Assembly: GCA_047495785.1 (NCBI GenBank)
Contig: JBLDXI010000017.1
Coordinates: forward strand, 2,232,001-2,296,000
Length of the DNA stretch: 64,000 nucleotides
From: Lepidodermella squamata
Taxonomy: Eukaryota > Gastrotricha
Reading direction: 5' to 3'
Position 1 is the first letter of the stretch. Each line of letters opens with the position of its first letter. The notes beneath the pieces were generated by a model. The model did no database searches. It was given only the letters and a program-made list of their open reading frames with translations, and was not told the DNA's origin. The translations under genes were made by a program, and so were the position numbers. Shown piece by piece: positions 1 through 12,000 of the stretch.

Positions 1-281
1 AAGACAACAGTAAGGACGATACAAGCCAACAATGGGATAGCTGCAGCTTGTAGGACGATTCCTATTGAGGATATCGTGAATAGGATGCCAATGAAAAGGT
101 CTTTAGACACCTTGAGGCCTCCATCGCTACCTCCTTCAGTCGTACCATTAGTGTCACGTGGCTCAACAATTAGGCGGGCAATATTTGCCAGAGCGCTGTA
201 ATACTTGTCTTTAGTCACCTTACGCGATTCGTAGCAGGGTGAGACAAACAATAACAGAAAAATAACGGTAACCGCAGCCAT
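1..281 (-). CDS. Unknown membrane/secreted protein, runs off the left edge
   Basis: An open frame starts at an ATG at 281 (minus) and stays open to base 1, about 93 residues. The first 14-18 residues are a hydrophobic signal-peptide-like stretch (MAAVTVIFLLLFVSPCY). A polar segment with NGT and GGSDGG follows. A second long hydrophobic run (about residues 61-93, FIGILFTISSIGIVLQ and on) looks like a membrane helix. No family is recognised. The 3' part lies outside the window, and splice sites inside this stretch cannot be excluded. It is followed on the same strand by the lectin gene whose stop is at 440. Confidence 0.5.
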   Translation of the reverse strand, partial: MAAVTVIFLLLFVSPCYESRKVTKDKYYSALANIARLIVEPRDTNGTTEGGSDGGLKVSKDLFIGILFTISSIGIVLQAAAIPLLACIVLTVV

Positions 282-439
282 TATTTTTAATCACTCAAGA
301 AGTGTCAGAAAAGTCTGTAAAACTTCTTTGTACTTTATCTGGAATAATTTAAGGCGTGTCATCGTCAGCAGCGATAAGATAAACACATCGGGGAATGGGG
401 GAGTATAGATCACACAAGTAAGGTTCAAAGATTTCTATA

Positions 440-2272
440 TCAGTGTTCAGCTATGGCTAAATTCACCCTCTCGCAAACTGCCCCAATATTAGCCGCAACG
501 AAAGGGACATTATAAGCTGAGGACACCCAGTTGCGAGCATTGCATGGTACATCGTTCCAGCCAACAGCAAATTCCTGGGGGAAATTCAAATTAAGCAAAA
601 AAAATCATTAGCATCAGGAGAAAAATCACCTCCCAAGATTGGTAGATAACACAATCGTCATTCCCATCTTTGTTATCAGGGTAGCCAGGCCACCAGGCTC
701 TGAAATGCCACGTTTCCAGGTAATCCCCGTTTGAAATCCACCTCCACTTGTCCGTGCCATGGCCAGCACGCCTGAGACCTATCCAAGCATTCTTCATAGG
801 TTTTTCGCCTATTCAAATCGAGAAATCATGGCTTTTTTATTAGCTGAATGATGATAGCTGATTTTACCACTTAGTAGCAGGCTTCTGATGAATGTGTCGT
901 CATTGCAAGACCGAACTGAAGCTAACTTTGCTCCAACATTTTCGCAAGCTTTTCTCGCGTCTTCGAAATTGAACGACCCATTGATGAGAAAAAGCTTAGC
1001 TGTAAAAACATTTTTTAATTACGTCATATCAAATCGAACTTTCGTACCTCTTCCACATAATCCTGGCTTCGTCCAGGTCGCATCTTCCTTGCACGAGATC
1101 GAATCAGCTCCAATCAGGTTGAAATTGGTCGAACACTCAACTTTACGTTTAGATCCGACTGCAAACGATCCAGATAGAATGAAGCCATTGGGAATAGTTG
1201 GCGTTGGCCCACAATCTAAAAATGATTTGAATACTGATATTGCCCGCTCTTCATCCGCCTTAATTTTACCCCGTAGACAGCGGCTGTTGATATTCCACAC
1301 GCCGGCACTTGTGCAAGTGATTACGTCAGTTCCTTGAAGCGTGAATCCTGAGAAGCATTGCACCTTACGCTGCTCGAACACTTTGGCTGGCCCAGGGGAA
1401 ACATATCCATTCGCAATCATAGGATTCGGATCGCAAACGATATCGACTACCGGGGCTATAGATGATGAAATAGTATGCCAAATAGTAGAGACAGAGTGAA
1501 AACCAACCTGCTAGCTTCGTCTCTCGTTCGACTGGAGGAGCTGGTATCGGAAGAGGAGGGGTGACTATGAGCAAGTCTTGCTTGTCACTAACATGTTTTC
1601 TCAATATCTCCGAGTCGATCAATAAGTTTGACTCAGGGTGAGAAGGATGCGTCTCGCATGTTCCTAGTCTAGCTGTCCACGACCCGTCACCCAGGCAGAC
1701 ACTTTCTGTAGCTCCATTGACTACCTGGTAACCGATTTGGCAGACCAGGCGAACCTTTGAGCCTGGTAGGTAAATTCCGGAAGATTTGACTCGAACGCTC
1801 CTAGTTACCGGGGCGATGTGGCCGTTGCTGACGTTGAATGCCGGATCTGGGCAGCCTTTCCGGCCAGGAATGCTTACCCACTTCTTATGATAGCCTGTTT
1901 ATTAAAATTGAAAAGTTGTAGAAAATAAAGTAAATTTGGGGCTATTTACACTCTCCAATATCGTCAGACCACCGTCCATTGTCCAGACATACTGCCAGGG
2001 TTACATCAGCGGAGAAGCCGATGTCGCATTTCAGGAAAATTCGAGTACCAGGTACAGCTGTTTGGGGTATTTCAGATTGAAGGCCAAAACTCGTCACGCC
2101 TATAACCCCATTTAGAGCCTGCGGCACGTAACACAGCAGCATTTCGACCTGATAAAAAATAAAATTTATCTGTGAATTTTATAGTGACCTTGAGGAGACT
2201 TACATTTTCGGGATTCATTGATTGTGTGATAGTAATTAGCAATGCTGTGACCGACAAAATCTTGGAAGTCAT
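440..2272 (-). CDS. Secreted CCP (sushi) x4 - C-type lectin protein
   Basis: Multi-exon gene read right to left. It opens with a signal-peptide-like exon (MTSKILSVTALLITITQS) ending at a GTAAGT donor. CCP module 1 (about 1975-2140) has a C..C..W..C pattern; module 2 lies about 1640-1870. A Pro-rich linker follows (1500-1620), then modules 3 and 4 (about 1050-1440; key cysteines and Trp visible, e.g. DCGPTPTIPNGF). The 3' part is a C-type lectin domain: FNFEDARKACENVGAKLASV (about 900-990), then a W-rich exon (about 630-800) and a final exon containing WNDVPCNARNW and AVCERV, the usual closing cysteines. No transmembrane segment follows, so the protein is probably secreted. CCP plus CTLD proteins act in recognition and adhesion; the ligand is unknown. 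Exon boundaries are approximate. Confidence 0.75.
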
Positions 2273-2624
2273 TTTTTATTAAATCAATTTCGTTTAGGCG
2301 TAATGCCGCATCGGATACATAGCTTGACGCCTTTTTTGTTGTTGGCGCATGCGCAAACAGGTAAATAACCCACTCAACGAGCGGGTGAACGACCAATTAC
2401 AGCAAAACAACAGCACCGTCGCAATACGCATTATATGTTGAAGCTGGCTGATACATTGTTACTATCTTCCATGCGCCCATTCAGCAGCCATTTAGCTAGA
2501 TTTTGCCCGCTCATGAAAACTTGGCAATCTTTTCCGTCTCTAAATTTCTTTTTTGATATGTTTCTTTTCAGAAATAAATCAAGCAAATTATGAGCATAAG
2601 CCAGCTACCAAAAATACCGATGAG
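2273..2624. other. Intergenic, 350 bp
   Basis: Divergent upstream region between the CCP-lectin gene (-) and the small ORF (+). A 5' exon for the small ORF may lie near 2435-2575, where a presequence-like frame starts, but it does not join in frame. Confidence 0.3.
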
Positions 2625-2908
2625 ATGGTACTAATTTGTTTTAATTCTCGTATGCAAGGAAATCCACGCGAAACGTGTATTTTTTTTTATTTTTAGGGAA
2701 AACAGAATTATTAAGAGTCCTTTCGAAAATGAGGGCAGTTTGGCCAAAAGAAAATGGTGTCCGCGATTTCATTTTATTGCTGAGTATTAAAATTCAGGAA
2801 GACGAGGAGATCAGTGGTCATGAACTCCTGATCTGTACTGAAGAAGGGCAACGTCAGTTAATAGAGCTATTCCAACGATTGGAGCTTTCGTATATTCAGC
2901 GACTGTAG
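2625..2908 (+). CDS. Small uncharacterised protein, two exons
   Basis: ATG at 2625, exon 2625-2649, intron 2650-2696 (47 bp, GTATGC...TTTTTAG), exon 2697-2908; joined, this gives 78 residues. Charged and helical in character (KTELLRVLSKMRAVWPKENG, then EISGHELLICTEEGQRQLIE), no membrane segment. The frame is also open upstream of 2625, so further 5' exons are possible. An ATG at 2435 begins a basic, mitochondrial-presequence-like stretch, but I could not join it in frame. No family recognised. It converges on the CNNM-like gene with about 100 bp between stop codons. Confidence 0.4.
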
Positions 2909-3010
2909 GCTTTCGCCGATAGCTTTTCCTCGATCCAGATTTATTCCTAGTAAAGGCCGATCCGTGCCTTATAATTGCAACAATGGCTTTCTCTGTTTTA
3001 AATAAAACAT

Positions 3011-4117
3011 TTAACTGCGAATTGCAATTTTTTCAAACATACCTTTGCTGAATAGTTTCATCAAATGAATCGCATTGTCATCTTCAAAGGCTGTTACGTG
3101 CTTTTCAACAAGGTAATTCCCGATTGAAGATCTGATCGTAGCCTCAAGAGTTTGACCAAGGAACGATTTGCCTACCAACCTCCTCGCTTGGCTTGACTTC
3201 ATAACAGCCACAACATCGTTTTGATTTTGATTCCGATACAGCAGAATGAAATCTGATCCAAAAGACAGACTGGCCAATTCGTTGTTCCAACGTTCAGTGA
3301 TGACAGTTTCGATAGGCATAAAGGTGAAATCAGTCCGAAGACAGTCCTTCAGCCTTATCCGACTGCATTCAATAGCCCGACTCAGAAACTCCATTTCATC
3401 GCCTTGAATTTCAGCATTCAGCATGGTTAGACGTCGTAGGTTACGGCGGCACCTCAACGGCAGCCGTTCGGACCCTGAATCGAGACATTTGCCCAACAAC
3501 CAGCCAAATGGGCGGCCGAAAAATGCGAAAATCTTGAAAATCCACAGGAATTTTGCGCAAATTGCCAGCGGTTCTGTGTAGGAGCAAACTATTTCTGGCA
3601 CGTAGTTTGTAAAAACAACAATCAAAACACCGATAGCCGCGATCGAAATCGCCTTTTCCGCCGCAAGAGGCAGGTTAGGCAGCAACAAATCGAGGCATAG
3701 CGCTTGCTCGAGAAGTAAAGCGCAACCAGTGTTGGCGATAGCTATCATGAAGGTCAGACTACAATAGATAGCCTTGTCATTGAGTATCATAGGTCGCAAT
3801 TTTTCGATGTAAGCCGCTCGTTTTCGATCGTTTTCTTTGCGAGCATCCGCAAGCATGAATGGGCTGCTGAGGCTGGTTGCGATGGAGCAAGCGTCGTAGT
3901 CGTACTGGTCCTCGTCGACCAGAGCCATTTCGTCGAGATCGTCGTAGCAACCGAGTTGATCATCGTCGAAAACTGCGATCGAATGCAGCAAGTTGAACAA
4001 AGCTGAGACGACCAAGCAGAAGAATCCTAAGCTTCCACAGATGATTGTCGTTTCAAATTCGAACGAATTAGTGGATGATACATTGTTATTATGTGGGACA
4101 AGAGCTGGGTACATCAT
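3011..4117 (-). CDS. CNNM-like (DUF21/CBS-pair) membrane protein
   Basis: Single-exon frame of 368 residues. A membrane helix near residues 25-47 is followed by an acidic stretch, two more hydrophobic segments (about 115-170), and the segment VFTNYVPEIVCSYTEPLAIC. This matches the DUF21 core of CNNM/ancient-conserved-domain proteins (typically F-x-E-I-V-P-x-A-I-C-S-x). The C-terminal third (about 235-340) resembles the CBS-pair entry region after DUF21, including a TDFTFMPIETVI element and a SSQARRLVG element. CNNM proteins act in Mg2+ transport at plasma membranes. This copy is short: it lacks the large luminal and cyclic-nucleotide-like domains, and the DUF21 core lacks the usual Glu (NYVPEIVC in place of GEIVPQAIC). 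It may be a divergent paralogue. Confidence 0.6.
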   Translation of the reverse strand: MMYPALVPHNNNVSSTNSFEFETTIICGSLGFFCLVVSALFNLLHSIAVFDDDQLGCYDDLDEMALVDEDQYDYDACSIATSLSSPFMLADARKENDRKRAAYIEKLRPMILNDKAIYCSLTFMIAIANTGCALLLEQALCLDLLLPNLPLAAEKAISIAAIGVLIVVFTNYVPEIVCSYTEPLAICAKFLWIFKIFAFFGRPFGWLLGKCLDSGSERLPLRCRRNLRRLTMLNAEIQGDEMEFLSRAIECSRIRLKDCLRTDFTFMPIETVITERWNNELASLSFGSDFILLYRNQNQNDVVAVMKSSQARRLVGKSFLGQTLEATIRSSIGNYLVEKHVTAFEDDNAIHLMKLFSKGMFEKIAIRS

Positions 4118-4337
4118 TTTATAGAAAAATTATCATGAATCGGTCTTTCTCTGGACAGTAATGCCTCCGTTTTATTAATGTTCCGCGAATTCTGCTATCA
4201 TTAAAAGATTATGATCGAGCAGATGGACCCATGTTATCACGAACAGGTGTTTGGGATATATTTATTACACTCGGCGGTGATATTAAAAATTCCGAGCCAC
4301 GGCCGCCTCGGAACAAACATCTGCTATATAAAAAATC

Positions 4338-5309
4338 TCAATATTCCTCAGAAATGGGAAGAGGCAAATCATTCTCGTAATCCTCAATCGGGGGAGGTAG
4401 GTCGTCAATCAACTTATTCTCTGCTAAAAGTTCGAGATCATTCAACGGTTCAGGCAGGTCGTAATATCGATGCGTTGTAGTCGATACTTCGGTGCTTTTA
4501 ATCGTGAAAAAGTCCTTCAAATCGTTAGCTTGCCGGGTAGCAGACTTTGTGGACAGCTGACTCAAAGGAACCAGCTCAAATATCGGTATCGGCAATTCGT
4601 CTTTGGGGGTAGTAGAGGCAAGAGGAACCAGGGTGAAGGCCTCAAATTTTGTTGTTGGCGCCGTTGTAGTACTAGCAACTAATTTCTGATTGCTGTTTAT
4701 CGCTGATTTGGGCTTGATGTAAAAATTCCCGAACCGTGGAATCACTGTTGTTTGATCTGCAAATTGAAGTTCAAAAAAAGCTAAAAAATTATGAGTCAAG
4801 TCCTGACCTTTCGAACTCGGGGTTGATGTTGGTGCCAGAAGCGGAAAGAGCCGTTCGAGAATAGGAAGCCAGTTGTTAACATCATCCAACCGAACGATGT
4901 GATGCAATTTTTGGGAATTATTCTCGAATTTCGGTAAGATTCCGCGGTTATCGAGCTTTTTCTTGCCAAACATATTAGTATTTTGAAGGTTTCCAAGGCT
5001 GGGCCTCAGCGGAATAAATGCTGCTTGTGGCGCCTGAATGTGTCCCATCGATCCCTTGTAATCGCCTGTTTTTAACAGAGTTGAGGTAAAAATACTATTT
5101 TTTAAGCAACTCACGTGGCGGAAAATGTTTGACTATTTTATTAGATGAGCGCAATGAAAGCGCGGGGTCAACCATTAAAAGCGCGCCAGAACCTAATTAG
5201 GAAAATTAATTACTATAATTTCTTGCAAATATTTGAATTATTTACCCCCAGCAAACGTTAATAGCGAAACGATCGATAAAAAACTCTTCGATGTGAATAT
5301 CTTGGTCAT
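4338..5309 (-). CDS. Secreted Thr/Pro-rich protein of unknown function
   Basis: Exon 1 (5246-5309) begins at the ATG at 5309 and encodes a signal peptide (MTKIFTSKSFLSIVSLLTFA). It ends at a GTAAAT donor (5245); the acceptor before 5065 joins in frame (GG-DYKGSMGHIQAPQ). The mature protein is low in cysteine and rich in Leu, Pro, Thr and Asn. It ends in an acidic Pro-rich tail (DLPPPIEDYENDLPLPIS). A 51-bp GT-AG segment (4757-4807) is in frame and free of stops, so it is either a real intron or a retained piece of 17 codons. I prefer an intron because its donor and pyrimidine-rich acceptor are good. No family recognised; secretion is inferred only from the signal peptide. Confidence 0.6.
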
Positions 5310-5665
5310 TTGACGCTGGACTATCTTAACATCAGCATCTACTTCGTAAAAACAATGGTAAATTAACTCTCAAAATTTGTCAAATGAATAGAAAATATGC
5401 CGACACGATGACAACAGCGAAAAATGAGGTAGCACGCGTGTCACAACTTTTCGACATAACTCAACTACCTTTATTCTTAAATTTTGAGACGCCGCTCATG
5501 GCATTATCTCATCATAAACTTGTTATATTAAAAGGTCTTATCAAACTTTATTTCTGCATAATGAAAACTCATCACTCACTTTTACACAGCCTGGCAGCAT
5601 TTTTTTATTATATCAACAAAAAATTCACCAGTGTGATTATGCATATTTGAACTAAATCTATGACT
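5310..5665. other. Intergenic, 355 bp
   Basis: Between the secreted-protein start and the globin 1 stop. AT-rich; no gene is supported. Confidence 0.35.
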
Positions 5666-6550
5666 TCAAATGAACGAGCTCGATGATGTTCTAGACGCTT
5701 CGCTATGCGACGACGAGGACGTATTCGGCGTAGCGGTAACTCGCGAAGATTCCACCGGGCCAACTGCGCCGCGACGCAAGCCCCTGAGAAGTGCCAGCGA
5801 TAAGACGGAAAAAAATTTGCTCCACGGTTGAGTTATTTTCAGCATCATAATCTCTTCTTTTGGCGGTGATTTCTGACTAAAAAAACCTGTAAATGAGTTC
5901 GAGAAGCCAGGTGAAGGTGACGAATTATTAGAGCCGTCTACCATTAGCAACTTTGTAAAATTCTCAGATAACAGCATAGTCTTAGTAATTGAAGCGAACT
6001 CCTGAAATAAAGCTGCTTGTAAACATCCCACAAGATCCTACAAGAAAAATTGTACAAAATTCGCGAATTAATTTTGCGAAGCTCACGATAATATGCTCGG
6101 CTGTAACGCCGAAGCTGGAATGTTTCGATCCTAATTCCATAGTATATTGGATGAAAGCTTCCTTCTTATCCAATCTGAATATACATCTTTGAATGGCGTG
6201 CATAACCCGCATCGAATGCTGCCTGTATAATTTCATTTAAATTTCGATCCACCTTATAGTTATTTTTACTTTGTTTCCCAAGAATAGACAACATCTTCTT
6301 TCGAACGAGGTAGGACTTTGCTTTTGACGAAAATTTGAAAGGCGGCTGAACTGACCTTGAACAGACTGTAAAACAGCGATAATTTATTGCAATAGCGAAA
6401 AATTACTCAAATGACTCACTTCAAAAAGGCCGTGACGCCGATATTTTCCCACCGATCAGCGATGAACTCAAAACTGGTGCGCAAAATAGCGATATCGCAT
6501 TGGGTGAAACAGTCCAAGTACCAAAATTTCTGCAGTAGATTAATGTCCAT
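5666..6550 (-). CDS. Globin 1 (divergent, four exons)
   Basis: ATG at 6550 (MDINLLQKFWYLDCF). Helix A/B reads DIAILRTSFEF...IGVTAFLK. The introns are one in helix B (phase 2, at LK/NLF), one in helix E (phase 2, at ETK/QHS) and one at the start of helix G (phase 0, HII/DLVG). Haem-contact residues visible: CD1 Phe in AAFQIF, distal His E7 in KQHSMRV, proximal His F8 in GSKHSSFGV. Helix G is DLVGCLQAALFQEF. It is followed by a long Ser/Asn/Pro-rich insert and helix H (WSKFFSVLSLALLRGLR), then a Ser-rich tail. This is the only copy here with all three introns, so it probably keeps the ancestral structure. Likely a cytosolic O2-binding or redox globin; no signal peptide is seen. Confidence 0.75.
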
Positions 6551-7969
6551 TTCTAGCTCATAAAAAGTAGTTATGTATTGATTAGTTCGACTTCGCCCAA
6601 AATAATATTACCCACACCCGAATATAAACTGCCACCAATAAAAACCGAATATAATATATTGTTTAATCAGACGCAGTTTTTTCTGGCTCTTCTGGAAGGA
6701 ATCGATAATTCACAGTAAATAAAATGCAAACAGCCGCTAGTTTAGTAGAAAACTTCTATGTAGGTCACTGCTTTATTAGTCTTGTGGCTCATTAAAAGTA
6801 TATACTTGGCGAAAATTTGATTAGTCCTTCTTGAGAGTGCGAAATGCGATGTTTTTTTCGGGTGAAAAGAAAAATAATATGCGCTCTCAAACAAAAACTT
6901 GCTATCGATCGATCGAAAATGCGGAAGAAATAATAATTATAGCAGCCGATTGAGAAGTGAACCACAGCTGGAAATGAGCTTATTGCGTTCAAAGTTCTGA
7001 AATCCAAGGTGCGCGCGTGTGAGAAAAAGGAATGCACGCTAAAATGTAGTGAAAATTGGCTATATGATAGGGGAAAATCAATGACTTTGAGCAGCGAGAC
7101 GGTTCCGCATGATGTGTATGCGGTTTTTTTCCTAAAAAATCAATCAGAACAGACAGTTGATAAGGTGATAGCAATTACGGCCTGGAAAATGAAGATGTGA
7201 TTTGGACAAATTAAAGCGATCAAAATTTAATGCCCTTGTTTCTTGATTAGCGAGTATGTTTGTGTGCTATTACTATAAGCAGTCCCAAGAGGAATACCTG
7301 TGTCGCATTCAAAAATAGATCTGCCCACGTGCGAAGGTGACGCATACAGCTCTATTACCAGTCCCTTGATGTCGAGGTATCGGTTAGCCGATGCGAAAGT
7401 TCGATTCGGTCAGCATCCGGCTTGTCCCATGAGAAGATGACAAATGACGTCGGAAGCAATATATTAAGACCGCATGTTGTTGACTTTAGAGCTCAGTTTT
7501 GATTATCCTTTTGCGTTATAGCATAGTTTTTTATACAGCAATATGTGGGTTCCGGATGTATGGGCAGCCGATAGCTCGGCTAATTCATCCGCCTGGCTGT
7601 CTAAATGTCGCATGTTTTTACGGCGAGAAAGCAGGTGAGCGTCGTTAACGGGGTCGAAGACATTTAATTTTAGTTTCGCTTCGTTGCTATGGGTATAGCG
7701 TGGTTCAAAATAACGATTTTACGTGACTGATATTAATTCATGAGTTTTATTAAAAAATTACGCGCTCCTTGTAAAAAAAAATACTCCGTGATCAAGGCGT
7801 AATTTGATTTCATCATTCTTCATATAATAATATAGTATTACGTTTCGTAATATCTAAGACGCTCCGCGCGGCTTATATATTGTTTTTCGCGGATGCGTTC
7901 CCATTTTAATCCTTTCGCAGCTATATAAACACTATTTATTATGTTTTTGGATTCATCAGAATAATTATA
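6551..7969. other. Intergenic, 1.4 kb between divergent globins
   Basis: Shared upstream region of globin 1 (-) and globin 2 (+). Short frames here show no protein character. The TATATAAA of globin 2 is at its right end. Confidence 0.4.
7922..7929 (+). promoter_or_regulatory. TATA box of globin 2
   Basis: TATATAAA lies 48 bp before the globin 2 ATG (7970). A comparable TATATA sits the same distance upstream of globin 3. A transcription start about 30 bp downstream would leave a very short leader. Confidence 0.4.
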
Positions 7970-8723
7970 ATGCCGCTCTTTCATAGAACTGATAAAATGT
8001 CCAAGAAGCTCGACTTCTCGTGGTTTTTTGGAGGCTACTCTAGTCAGGAAATTTCATCGCTGAAGAACGATCTGTCTCTAATCGAAGACAAAATCGATGA
8101 CATTGGGGTTTCTGCTCTTGCCAGGTGGGACATTTTGCAAATTAGTCATTAAAATTATTTTAAAATTTGGTTAACGCAGGCTGGCAGACGAATGCCAAGA
8201 GGCTTATGCCGTATTTTCTGCGAACAACTTGCTGCCGGCGAAAAATGGCACCAGATTGCAAGATGCGCCTCAATTGCGAAGTCACGCGCATCGCATTATG
8301 CAAACATTGACGAAATTCGTTGAAAAGCTCGAAAATCGACAGGAATTTCTCGACTTCGCATCGACCCTCGCAACAATACACACCGGCTATGGCATAAAGC
8401 CTGATTTTATCATGGCAATGATGGCTAGTTTACGCCAGGCTCTTTTCGACCAATTGATCATTTCACGTGAGGGCGATGAAGGCTTGTCGATGATGCGGCG
8501 GCGTTTTTCTCGTCGGAGCTCATCGCGGTCTTCGAGCACGTGCGAAGGTTGCAGCCGACGAGACAGTGCTTCCAGTACCGCGTCTCACGACGACAGCAGC
8601 GACGATGGCGATCGGTGTTATACTGCTCCTGAGTTTGATGTCTGGAATAAACTGTTTATGACGTTGTCTTTAGCGCTGATTAACGGCATGGAGCGGTCTA
8701 AACGCAGTAAGAAGAGCCGGTGA
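7970..8723 (+). CDS. Globin 2
   Basis: ATG at 7970; a second in-frame ATG lies a few codons downstream (7997). Exon 1 contains the family signature LDFSWFFGGYS and helix A/B. Intron 8125-8179 (55 bp) is phase 2 in helix B (AR/LAD), equivalent to the ancestral B12.2 intron. Exon 2 carries CD1 Phe (AYAVF), distal His (SHAHRIMQ), proximal His (ATIHTGYGIKP), helix G (SLRQALFDQLII) and helix H (WNKLFMTLSLALINGMER). Between G and H is an insert of about 50 residues, rich in Arg, Ser and Asp, with CEGC. There is no intron at helix G, unlike globins 1, 3, 4 and 5. Basic C-terminal tail (RSKRSKKSR). Confidence 0.8.
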
Positions 8724-9082
8724 TTTTCTTCTTTTACACAATTACGCCACGAGATCTATCGATGAAATTACCGGTGCTTGATTGACGATTTCTTGGTTTA
8801 TTTTAATAAAAAGAGACCCTGCCATGTTTTAGCTGTTTTCTTTTTCTTCCAAACGCTAATTCACTAACTAGTCAATCAAAAAAGATGCGGGCAAAAAGCT
8901 CACAGCTGCACAGCGGTGACCTAGTAATAAAATTTCAGCCGTCGAGGTGCACACTAATTACGAGCTCTTTATCGCGAGAGCAAAAAGCTCACTCGTACGC
9001 AAAAGAAACTACTTCTGCTTTCACTTGGAAACTAAATTCTGCTAATTACACGATAACTTCGAGTCCTCTGCCATCTATCACC
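8724..9082. other. Intergenic, 360 bp
   Basis: Globin 2 3' flank and the upstream region of the RBCC-ankyrin gene, which begins at the ATG within CCATGG (9081-9086). Nothing else is supported. Confidence 0.35.
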
Positions 9083-12000
9083 ATGGATTTACCACTGGAA
9101 TGGGAAAAGGTGAGTCGGATGACAAACATTCGTTGGCTTATTGGTTGTTTATTGCCATTGCACAGCTTCTTCGGTGTTCAAACTGCGAAGTCTTGTTTTA
9201 TGCCGACAACAAAGTCAAACAGAAGATGCTACCCTGCCTTCATCGGTTCTGTGTTTTGTGCTTGCGCAAAGCCGTCGTAAATAAAGTGCTGACTTGTCCC
9301 ACCTGTTCGAAGAAATACGTTTTGACATCGTCCGGCCTGAAAGGTGAGCTCATCGAATCGAAATCGAAAATAAGTGTTCCACCTTAAATAATTAATTTAA
9401 AAGTGTTACTTTTGCACACGTTTTTAATCTCATTCGTTTTTTTCGCAGATTTCGTGACTGATTACGCGCTGTCGAGAGTTGCCGAACTTTTGTTCAAGCA
9501 TGGAGAGAGTACTTACGATCGTTTTGAAACGGTAGACGATGACTGTAAGCATTTCGCCATGGCGAGCGATGCGTTGACGGTTTGTGGGCATTGCGAACGC
9601 AAGTTCTGCCGGATTTGCATAACTCGTCACGTCGAACGCATTCGAATCGAAGCGACGTGGCTCAATCATCATGTAGGTTTAAACCGCAGTTTTCAATTAA
9701 AAATCGATGAACCCATAATCATGAAATATAGGTGGCAAATCGCTTCGAAAGTTGTCGCTCCTCGATCGAAGAAAATGGTTCGAAGCTCAAGCTGGAAATT
9801 GAGGAGCAAGCTGTGATGGCCAAGAAGTCTGTGGTCGATTGTTTCGATGCAATGATGGCTAGGCTCGTCGCTTCGAAGGAGAAGCTTATTTCGAAGATCG
9901 ACGAGGTGAGGGCGAAGCAACTATCTGCCGTTGAAAGTTTGAAAGAATCAGTCACGGTCGATTTTCGAGAAGATCTGGAGCACAAGATCAATGACCTAAA
10001 CGATATGTCAGTTCTTGAAATATCTCCCGATGTTATAGCTGGGATTTTCATCAAGTTGAGCGAAGCTGACAAGCGGTTTTCATGCATCGAAAATGTCGGG
10101 CGACTTGGCAAAGTTGGTATCAAGTTCAAGCCGAATTCATCTAGCGGCGATAGCAACTTTGTTGGCCTGGGAGAAATCGTGCTCGAAAACGGCATCAGAT
10201 TAGACAAGGTAAGCGATTGGTTTTTAAAGTCGCCTCCGAATCACCCATCACTAAAAGATTCAAGTTGTCATATTACCGAACTTTCTTTGCTTTATTTCTC
10301 ATATGTCTAAGGTATCGTGGAGTAAGAATAGGGTGACATTTTCAACGGAAACGATTAGGCTTTGAGTTTAGATCAGATAGAGTTTCTAGTTTTGATTGCG
10401 TCTCAATCGTAAATAAATTTTGAAAATATTATAAATAGTATTTGAAAATAGTATAAAATACCGGTGCAACTTTGAACATTTCACGCGAATCTGTTTTTGT
10501 CGGGAATCAGCGAGTGGATGGCTCTTGGGAATTTCGTAGAATATAGACATCGTTGGGGTCTAGCATTTCGCAAAGTTTTTAGTAACCCAGCCCTCATGGT
10601 CTCTCCTGAAAAGGCATTTTTAGCTTCCGATCCTGACGTGGAACGAAACTTTTTCGAAACGGTTCTTGAAGCTGGTCAACGCAATGTCGTATAAAAATCT
10701 AGTCGCTTTGCACTGAGAATCACCATACTCAGAAACTCGTTGATCAACATAGTCGACGAATCGCTTCCAATGCTGACTGTTTTTTTGCATCGTTCCAGTT
10801 GTCTCGAAACCTGACGCTATAGCTCAGCAACGTCATCGGAGTAAAGCGTCGCCTTAATTGCCGGCAGGGGATTCTTCATAAGAAAATTCGAGCTCTTGTG
10901 GTAGTTTTGACAGTTTTTGTAGTAGTTGTAGTTTTCTTCACCAACGCCCGATTATGGTTATTGCTAACATAGGTCAGGTATGCGTGAGCTAGCCACAGTT
11001 TCGAAAACATAAAAGCTTGAAGGTGAGACATTTTTCTGGCTCGCTTTCGATTGGCAGCCATCGGCCAAAATACGACCTTGAGTGCCAAAGCGAAGTGCCA
11101 AAGCAAGTTGAAATCTCGAGAAAGGCAGTTACCATCAGAAACAACGTCTTAGATATCATATGAAAAATGAATAAATTCCCTTTCCTTAGCCATATGTTAG
11201 GCTTTAGTTTGCTTATCGCCAGCATTTCTTGGTCGAGACAATCCCACTTGTTGCGAACCTTCATTAGAACTTCAAAGTTGTTGCCAATGTTTCCGAACTC
11301 ATCCGAACAAATTTAGAAAACTTATGCCACTGTAGCCTGGTCTTCTTTCCTTGCGTTCACCGACTTCTTGCCAAATGTCTCCAGCTCGGCTTTCCCCGTT
11401 CATTTGCAGAATTTAAGAAGAAATGAGCGAATAATGGTTGAAATACAGGAAAAATACATGTTAAGCCGCGTGACTCGTTCCCTTATGTCAGAGACGTTGA
11501 GTTCTTCAAGGTACAAATGAACGATTCAGGCTATCACTGTCATCGTCCGGTGGTACAAAAATTATCGATACAATAACAATGTTATTGTACTTTCCAAAAT
11601 ACAAATAACATGCGTTTAAGGTGGATTTTTTTAATTTTCTCATGTGGTAATTTTTTTTAGATATTTCGAATTATTATTACCAACTCGACCATTTGCCCCA
11701 AATTAGCAAAATTCCTAAATTTCGTGCCTAAATTTGCCCAAAGAACACGCATGTTTCTGAACAGTAGTTTACTTTTACTAATAAATGGTTAAAACGGGTA
11801 ATAACATTTTTGAGTCCACGACCAGTACGGGAAACGGGAACAAGACAATCAATTTAAGAAATCTTTGAACTGCATATGTAGCTGCTGAAATTTCAAAAAC
11901 TTCGAAAACTTGATCGCATCATCCACATCAGGAGGGCGGTACTGAGACAGAGTGAAGGAGTTCATATTTTCGTTTAGATCCGCTGCTTGTTGTTTGTTCG

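Noticed and set aside
2435-2580. Mitochondrial presequence exon for the small ORF at 2625
   Set aside because: Any GT-AG join tried to the downstream exon gives a stop codon.
7390-7410. TTCGATT resembling a tRNA T-loop
   Set aside because: The flanking stem does not pair and no acceptor or anticodon arm is found; no tRNA gene is supported in the window.
10876-11264. Possible transposase remnants on the minus strand
   Set aside because: Two overlapping frames with no recognisable motif; kept only as part of the intron description.
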